Source: Bacillus sp. IITD106 (GTDB lineage Bacteria > Bacillota > Bacilli > Bacillales > Bacillaceae_C). Taken from it: a stretch of 59,988 nt of DNA. The DNA lies in NCBI RefSeq assembly GCF_019459225.1, contig NZ_JAIAZY010000026.1:1-59988 (forward strand), given 5' to 3'. Made by a program: the position numbers and the translations under genes. Each line of letters begins with the position of its first letter. Within the stretch, counting starts at the first letter, position 1. The notes beneath the pieces were generated by a model. It had not been told where the DNA came from and did no database searches. It saw only the letters and a list, made by a program, of their open reading frames with translations. Positions 55,001 through 59,988 of the stretch are shown here, one piece after another.

Positions 55001-55397
55001 TTTGTTCCCTCCTAAAGTTGAAGTTGGTGGTGGTAACCACGCATTTTGCGTCTTACTTTTTCTTTAGGAGGTTTTTTGTGTTCTTAAACCTATTTTTGAG
55101 TCTTAGATCTGTTAATGGAATATTTTGGAATCTTTTTGCAAATCAACTGATAAAAGTACGTAAAAAGTATGCAAAATGTCCATTACCCTTTATTAGAGAT
55201 GGTATTTGATTTTTTTGGATTTGAAAGTGGTGGGCAAAGCCAGCTACTTTCGGGTGGAGAACCCATAAATGCACAAAATCGGTTGGGAGAAAAGTGAACC
55301 GTTTTCCTCCGACTAATTAATTGAGCCGACTCAATTGATAATGAAAAAAGGGAGGTTCAATCCACCTTCAATAAAATTATAGGATTTTTAAAAATAT
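55001..55397. other. Stretch upstream of the IS4 relic
   Basis: Contains the subterminal block matching 53744-53763, the CCGAAAGTAGCTGG-like end and the hairpin AATTGAG-CCGA-CTCAATT (55319-55336), which may end the 59753-55398 operon. No supported gene. Confidence 0.45.
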
Positions 55398-57050
55398 TTA
55401 AAGTAAGCTCTTAAGTATAAAATTATGCCTATTAACTTTTTCAATATAATTACTAGGTACATGATCTGTACCTTTTTCGGTATACAGAACCCATTCAAGT
55501 TGCTTTGATTGAGCTTTTTGTACCATCAGTTTACTCTCTTCATAACTGAGAACACCATCATATTCTCCCTGAATTATATTCACTGGAATTGAAATATTCT
55601 TAACGAAATTTTTATCGCTAAATAAATTTGTAATTTCATTTGTACTAAACCGTGATTGAAACCATTGGTATTCCTCATTATCTAATTTATTTATATGATT
55701 GCTCATATTTACTAATGGGGCTACAGCAACTATCTTCTTAAAAAAAGACTTAGGATCACATCCTGCTAATAATGCTAGAGAACCACCAAAACTAACACCA
55801 AATAAAGTAATATCCGATTTTCGTAATTTATACCGACTTAAAAGAAATTCACTCGCAGTATAGATTTCCTTTAGAACGTTTTTCCACTTTTTCCATATGG
55901 ATTTTTTGGAAACAATGCTTCTGTAAGCGGAGCCGCTGTAATTTAGTACCAAAACCGATAAACCTTGTTCCACTAGTTTTCTATATACTCCATTATATCG
56001 AAATTCATTAAATTCAAATGATTCCGGTCCCCCATGTAACGAGATGATAGCTCCTCTTACCAAAACGCTTTTAGGTTCAAATAAAATGCCCGAAAATTTA
56101 TCATTTATGTATTTTGTTTTAATGTAATTTACTGAATTAACTGTTCTAAATCCCAAATAAATTTGTCCATCTTCAGTAATATATCCCCATTGTACACCTT
56201 CTGATAATCCCATTAATTTTATCATAACCCGATTTTTAATTTGAGCATGAAATTCTATAGAACATTGGTATTCGGTTTCACTTATAATTTGTCCAGTTCG
56301 ATAGTTTATATTAAGAAGGACATTGATACCTTCCTTGTTGCATAAACATAAGACAACTTCGTTGTTTATTATTTTGGATACAATTAAAGGATGTTCCAAT
56401 TTCATTTCAAATACGGTTTTACAAGAGGATAGATCAGTGATAGTTAGAAATTCAGTATTATTTATTATGTTTTTATTTGCAATCAGCTCTCCAAAACGAC
56501 AGAGGTAATTATCTAATGAAATAATATCGGAAGAAAATATAGTGGCTGCATATCCATGACCAGGCTTTTCTCTTAAAGTTAGGTAATTCTGACTTTTAGA
56601 AGATATGACTTCTATGTTGTCATCCAAATTATTAAAAGGGACAGTGTCATATTTAGTGTCATTTTTAATACTTATAGTGACCAATTTGTCATTATCTGCA
56701 TACATTTGGACATAAAGAATTTCTTCGTTTGAACTGGGAAAGACATTATAAATATCAACTATGTTAAATTCCTTAATATACAAGGTATTTATAGAAATCT
56801 CTTCAAGGTCATCATTTCTTCGGCTAATCTTTATCGAGTTATTAGATATATCTAAATAAAGAATAAGAATAATCGGTTTTGTCTGAAACGTGATAATAGC
56901 TTTAAACTGGTCGTTTAAAGCTACTAATTGTTGATATCGTTGATTTATAATGCTTGAGTCATTAATAAATATAGCTTTGTTTTTCAGGCCAAATGATAAC
57001 AAATAAGGGTCGAAAAAATCATTATTTTGCAACTGAGACACATTGATCAC
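55398..57050 (-). CDS. S9-type (prolyl-oligopeptidase-like) hydrolase
   Basis: 550 residues from GTG 57050; a GTG at 57041 also has AGGTGA in front. Residues 1-325 are beta-rich, resembling a degenerate propeller. Residues 330-550 are an alpha/beta-hydrolase with S420 (GVSFGG), D498 (GEYDG) and H530 (GTDHVP). In the family, the propeller restricts access to short peptides. As the last gene of the cassette with a 26-residue peptide, an exporter and a TPR protein, a role in trimming the peptide is an inference. Confidence 0.8.
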   Translation of the reverse strand: MINVSQLQNNDFFDPYLLSFGLKNKAIFINDSSIINQRYQQLVALNDQFKAIITFQTKPIILILYLDISNNSIKISRRNDDLEEISINTLYIKEFNIVDIYNVFPSSNEEILYVQMYADNDKLVTISIKNDTKYDTVPFNNLDDNIEVISSKSQNYLTLREKPGHGYAATIFSSDIISLDNYLCRFGELIANKNIINNTEFLTITDLSSCKTVFEMKLEHPLIVSKIINNEVVLCLCNKEGINVLLNINYRTGQIISETEYQCSIEFHAQIKNRVMIKLMGLSEGVQWGYITEDGQIYLGFRTVNSVNYIKTKYINDKFSGILFEPKSVLVRGAIISLHGGPESFEFNEFRYNGVYRKLVEQGLSVLVLNYSGSAYRSIVSKKSIWKKWKNVLKEIYTASEFLLSRYKLRKSDITLFGVSFGGSLALLAGCDPKSFFKKIVAVAPLVNMSNHINKLDNEEYQWFQSRFSTNEITNLFSDKNFVKNISIPVNIIQGEYDGVLSYEESKLMVQKAQSKQLEWVLYTEKGTDHVPSNYIEKVNRHNFILKSLL

Positions 57051-58239
57051 CTGCTATTGAAGTTTGTTTTATATATTTATAAAAAAGTGTAAAAAGTAAA
57101 GCATTAATTAAAGTCAAAAGTGCACAAGCTAAAAGAGCAAAATCTTGATTAAGGTTGTATAAAAATCCGCCTAGTGTGCCTCCTATAGCATCTCCGATAA
57201 AAAAGGACGATTGCGAGAAACCATATAACATACCTATTGCATATTTCGGAAACATATCTAGCTCTAATAATTCTTGGGAAATTATGGATCCTGCCATAAA
57301 AAATGCTCTTAATATAAGAATCAAAGGTATGACTATACTAGGAAGATTTAATATAAATAATAATGTAACAATACCAACAAATAATTCTGATAAAAAGAAT
57401 ATTTTTGTTTTATTTTCATTGATTTTTTTTCCGCTAAACATTGGACTGCTGATTACCCCACAAATACTTATAAGAGCCATATAAATACCAATTAAAGATA
57501 CCGAGACTCCCTGATTGTTTAAAATAATAGGCAAATATGGAGCTAGCATGCTTACAGTTAATCCCGCAATAACCCCAAAAGTAATCACACCAACTAACAA
57601 TCTTTTAGATACTCTTGGTTTACTATTAGTTTTTTCCTTTTCCTTAGTATCCTTTTTATTCGTTTTTTGAATTTTAGGAATAAATAAAAGTGAACTAAAA
57701 CATAAAATAGCAGATAGAATTAAAACTACTGGAAGGGGTTTTGAAAAAACTAAGGACACTCCAATTACAGATATTCCAGCAATAGCAGTACCTATGGATG
57801 TCCCAACGTTCCTGCTTGTTTCCTTTAATGAAACAATCGCTGGGCGGTCTTCCTGTTCTCCGATTGAAAGGATCCAATGCCTCATTGAAACTATTACAAG
57901 TGAAGCTCCAATTCCAGCAATAAAACCTGAAAGACCTGCAATTACTATAGAATTTGTGATAATCCTTAAAAATAGACCAATAGAGTAAAATATGACTCCG
58001 GTTCTTAGAGCAAAAGATGGTGAAAAAATATCGCCTAGTCTACCTGTTAAGAAAGAAAGAACACCTGCCACAGCCATCATTGTATAGGAAAATCCATATA
58101 AAGGAAGCGCATGCTGTTCATTAAACCATAAAGCATGTACTGTTTTAGAAACATACATAGCTAAATAGAATAAAATACTAAACACTAAAAAAGCTCGTGC
58201 CGAGGCGTATTTACGAAGAGTTAAAGTTAAGTTTTTCAT
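57022..58239 (-). CDS. MFS transporter
   Basis: 405 residues, about 12 helices, ATG 58239 overlapping the TPR gene stop by one base (TAATG). FLTGRLGDIFSPSFALRTGV is the loop 2-3 motif region. Probably exports the peptide or another product of this cassette. Overlaps the hydrolase gene by up to 29 bases, so the three genes are tightly coupled. Confidence 0.88.
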   Translation of the reverse strand: MKNLTLTLRKYASARAFLVFSILFYLAMYVSKTVHALWFNEQHALPLYGFSYTMMAVAGVLSFLTGRLGDIFSPSFALRTGVIFYSIGLFLRIITNSIVIAGLSGFIAGIGASLVIVSMRHWILSIGEQEDRPAIVSLKETSRNVGTSIGTAIAGISVIGVSLVFSKPLPVVLILSAILCFSSLLFIPKIQKTNKKDTKEKEKTNSKPRVSKRLLVGVITFGVIAGLTVSMLAPYLPIILNNQGVSVSLIGIYMALISICGVISSPMFSGKKINENKTKIFFLSELFVGIVTLLFILNLPSIVIPLILILRAFFMAGSIISQELLELDMFPKYAIGMLYGFSQSSFFIGDAIGGTLGGFLYNLNQDFALLACALLTLINALLFTLFYKYIKQTSIAGDQCVSVAK

Positions 58240-59753
58240 TATATTACTTCACCTTGTTCTAACATCTGAATATTTACTTTTAAATTTTCATTAGTTGGAA
58301 ACCGTTCTATGCAAGATCGCATTATATCAATAGCTTCTTCTTTTTTCCCTAAATTAAATAGACACTCAGCTTCAATAGTGAATAAATCGACATATTCCTG
58401 ATCATTTAAGGATAATACATCTATCCTAGTGTCTTTAATTAGTGAATAACATTCTTGATATTTATTATTAAGTGTCATCGTATAAATCAAATCATATAAA
58501 TATTCGAATTTTTCATTGGAAAGTTGAAAAGCCTTTAAGTAATGACTTTCAGCTAGTTGGAAATTTTCTCTTTGTGTATATAAATATCCATAAATTGAAT
58601 AGATCTCTGGCAAATTAGGATTTAGTTCGCTTGCAACATTTAATTGCTTAATTGCAACTTCTTCATCCCCATGGTTTAATAAAAGTTTAGCATATTCAAG
58701 TCGATTTTCCGGATAATACGGATCAATCCTTATTAACTCCTCAAAAGCCAAAGAGGCTTCTTCAAATAAATTCAATTTCGTATAACATTGTGCTAAATTA
58801 TATAATAAAACACTTTCATGAAGAGTAACCTTATTTTGTAAAGAGGTATTAGTTCTAAGTTGTTTTATCCCATTTTTAAGTATACTAATCGCTTTTTCTA
58901 TTTGGCCTCTCTTAAACAGAATCAAGGCGTACCCATTCCTATTGAAAATTTTATGGAAGTCTTCTTCTTTATCATCGAATAGACTATATGCTTCTTGAAG
59001 AAGATTCTCGGCCTTTTGTAATGATTGAAGATACCGAGGATGGTGCCTCGTATACAACATAGAAAGAACATAGTTAGCATCGATAACTCTGTTAAATTTT
59101 CCAAACTCTTTACTTTTGTATAGATAATAGGCTGCTGTCTCGGTTTCTCCTATCTGTGTATAGGCGATTCCTAAGTCATATAAATATTCATCATTCTTAT
59201 TTATCTCAAGTATTCGTTTTAATAACTTTATGCTGGTCCATGCATCTCCTACAGATAAAAATTGTAAGGCTAAATCATGAACTTCATTTGTCATGTGGTT
59301 CTGATTTAATTTTTTTAGTTCTAATTGCAAAGTATTTTCAATCGGATCATTGAAAAACGGTAGATGGGATTGGTGCCCATAATAGGAAACCTCACCAAAA
59401 TTTTTGTTAGTTAATATTTTTAAAAATCTCGCGGATCCAGGATCTAAAGCGTTGACGTTATAGATATATATTTCCAAATTTTCTCCGATAAAATTACGAA
59501 TGGACCGCAAAAGTGAATATAGCTGCCTTTCAACCCTATCAATAGTATAAAAGCGAAGTTGATTTTTATAATCTTGAGCTTCCGTTAAACTCCTTTTATC
59601 CATCTTTTTTATATCCATACATATCGGGTATATTAATCTGAAATCTTCTTTTTCGAATTGTTCGTGAGGTTTATAGCTTATTTTCTCACATAAGCAACGT
59701 ATCACATGAAAACTTGATAAATATTCTGTTTTGAGGTTTATTGAAATTTTCAC
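58239..59753 (-). CDS. TPR-repeat protein, cassette gene
   Basis: 504 residues from GTG 59753 (AGAGGAG 6 bases upstream). Residues 1-165 are not recognised; the stretch LEIYIYNVNALDPGSARFLK recalls the Walker-B-like sensor part of AfsR/AAA-type regulators. Residues 165-500 hold about nine TPR units (for example AYTQIGETETAAYYLYKSKE and NLAQCYTKLNLFEEASLAFE). Likely a peptide-binding or scaffold protein. It is the first gene after the peptide and hairpin. Confidence 0.75.
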   Translation of the reverse strand: MKISINLKTEYLSSFHVIRCLCEKISYKPHEQFEKEDFRLIYPICMDIKKMDKRSLTEAQDYKNQLRFYTIDRVERQLYSLLRSIRNFIGENLEIYIYNVNALDPGSARFLKILTNKNFGEVSYYGHQSHLPFFNDPIENTLQLELKKLNQNHMTNEVHDLALQFLSVGDAWTSIKLLKRILEINKNDEYLYDLGIAYTQIGETETAAYYLYKSKEFGKFNRVIDANYVLSMLYTRHHPRYLQSLQKAENLLQEAYSLFDDKEEDFHKIFNRNGYALILFKRGQIEKAISILKNGIKQLRTNTSLQNKVTLHESVLLYNLAQCYTKLNLFEEASLAFEELIRIDPYYPENRLEYAKLLLNHGDEEVAIKQLNVASELNPNLPEIYSIYGYLYTQRENFQLAESHYLKAFQLSNEKFEYLYDLIYTMTLNNKYQECYSLIKDTRIDVLSLNDQEYVDLFTIEAECLFNLGKKEEAIDIMRSCIERFPTNENLKVNIQMLEQGEVI

Positions 59754-59839
59754 TTTAATCTCCTCTTTGTAAGTTAATATATTATTTGAAATACCGTTTT
59801 ATATAAAGTTATTCGTTTACTTTAATTAGAATGATAAAA

Positions 59840-59866
59840 GGCTGTCCCAATAGTTATGGGCAGCCC
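59840..59866 (-). terminator. Hairpin between the peptide gene and the TPR gene
   Basis: GGCTG-T-CCCA pairs with TGGG-CAGCC around ATAGTTA, with one bulge, and is flanked by AAAA and TTTT on the plus strand (TTTTAT on the minus). It lies 10-36 bases after the peptide stop. Partial termination would give more peptide than enzyme transcripts, as in bacteriocin operons. Confidence 0.7.
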
Positions 59867-59875
59867 TTTTGTTCA

Positions 59876-59956
59876 TTAAGGTGTTATCACTTTGCCGCCA
59901 TACATTACAGAGAATTTAACCTTTTTAATTTTCACATCTGATTTTACCAATTTCAT
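59876..59956 (-). CDS. 26-residue peptide, candidate precursor
   Basis: ATG 59956 follows AAGGAGGTG with 6-7 bases spacing, the strongest ribosome site in this region. The peptide starts MKLVKSDVKIKK, ends VMYGGKVITP and contains seven lysines but no cysteine. A double glycine precedes the last five residues. Too short for a standard gene finder, but the ribosome site, the hairpin behind it and the TPR-MFS-S9 genes downstream support a real precursor. No known RiPP class is recognised. The upstream neighbours are outside the window. Confidence 0.6.
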   Translation of the reverse strand: MKLVKSDVKIKKVKFSVMYGGKVITP

Positions 59957-59988
59957 TTAAAACACCTCCTTTTTGGGTTTATGTAATC

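Overview
The window is a low-GC, Gram-positive chromosome segment, most likely Bacillales (Bacillaceae, Planococcaceae or Paenibacillaceae-like). The evidence is strong AGGAGG ribosome sites, frequent TTG/GTG starts, a Bce-type resistance module, a DesK/DesR-like pair, and PadR, TetR and Rrf2 regulators. It is a mosaic. Short operons, each paired with its own regulator, are separated by gene relics, insertion sequences and pieces of Tn916-type conjugative elements. I see no tRNA, rRNA or CRISPR array.

Layout. 1-1745: response regulator and histidine kinase of DesR/DesK type. 2033-9300: two copies of a membrane protein/nucleotidyltransferase pair (one copy truncated), a TetR gene, a GC-richer VOC-MFS-PadR operon and a broken LysE exporter gene. 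9290-14132: ABC exporter (DrrAB type), a membrane-anchored multicopper oxidase and its divergent MarR regulator, plus relics of a second permease and oxidase. 14172-17190: a PadR-led operon for a flavin monooxygenase and an SRPBCC protein; the padR gene looks leaderless. 17618-23405: relics (IS110, GyrI-like domain, SRPBCC, DNA cytosine methylase, TcpC) around an intact ArsR/AHSA1 pair. 23406-27380: cargo-like genes (alpha/beta hydrolase, TetR, GAP-family membrane protein, acyltransferase). 27692-29041: first copy of a Tn916 Orf7/Orf8-type module. 29229-33809: Bce-type ABC transporter with divergent two-component system. 34454-35867: intact IS3-family element. 35942-39278: VanZ-like protein, thioredoxin-reductase-like enzyme and Rrf2 regulator. 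39712-42233: decayed zinc-type ABC transporter, AraC, IS21 and BtrH-like genes. 42421-47962: two further Orf7/Orf8 modules in opposite orientation, each with its own DUF3173 protein and tyrosine integrase; the two integrases converge on a 150-base gap. 48164-52769: MgtE, YhgE-like protein, two TetR genes and an alpha/beta hydrolase. 53069-55000: relics, a small protein gene and a broken IS4-family transposase. 55398-59956: a probable modified- or secreted-peptide cassette with a 26-residue peptide, a hairpin, a TPR protein, an MFS transporter and an S9-type hydrolase.

Two signals stand out. The first is a stretch of about 343 bases following Orf8 in all three modules, more conserved than needed for spacing; one hairpin shows a compensatory base-pair change, which suggests a structured RNA. 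Each module also carries, upstream of Orf7, a hairpin and a conserved short leader ORF that stops at the Orf7 start in two of the copies. The second is the right-edge operon, where a tiny peptide gene with a very strong ribosome site is followed by a hairpin and then by TPR, exporter and peptidase genes. It resembles a RiPP or signalling-peptide locus of a type I cannot name. It is cut off by the window edge. Many genes here are frameshifted, several in A/T homopolymers, so read-level checking is needed to tell decay from sequencing error.
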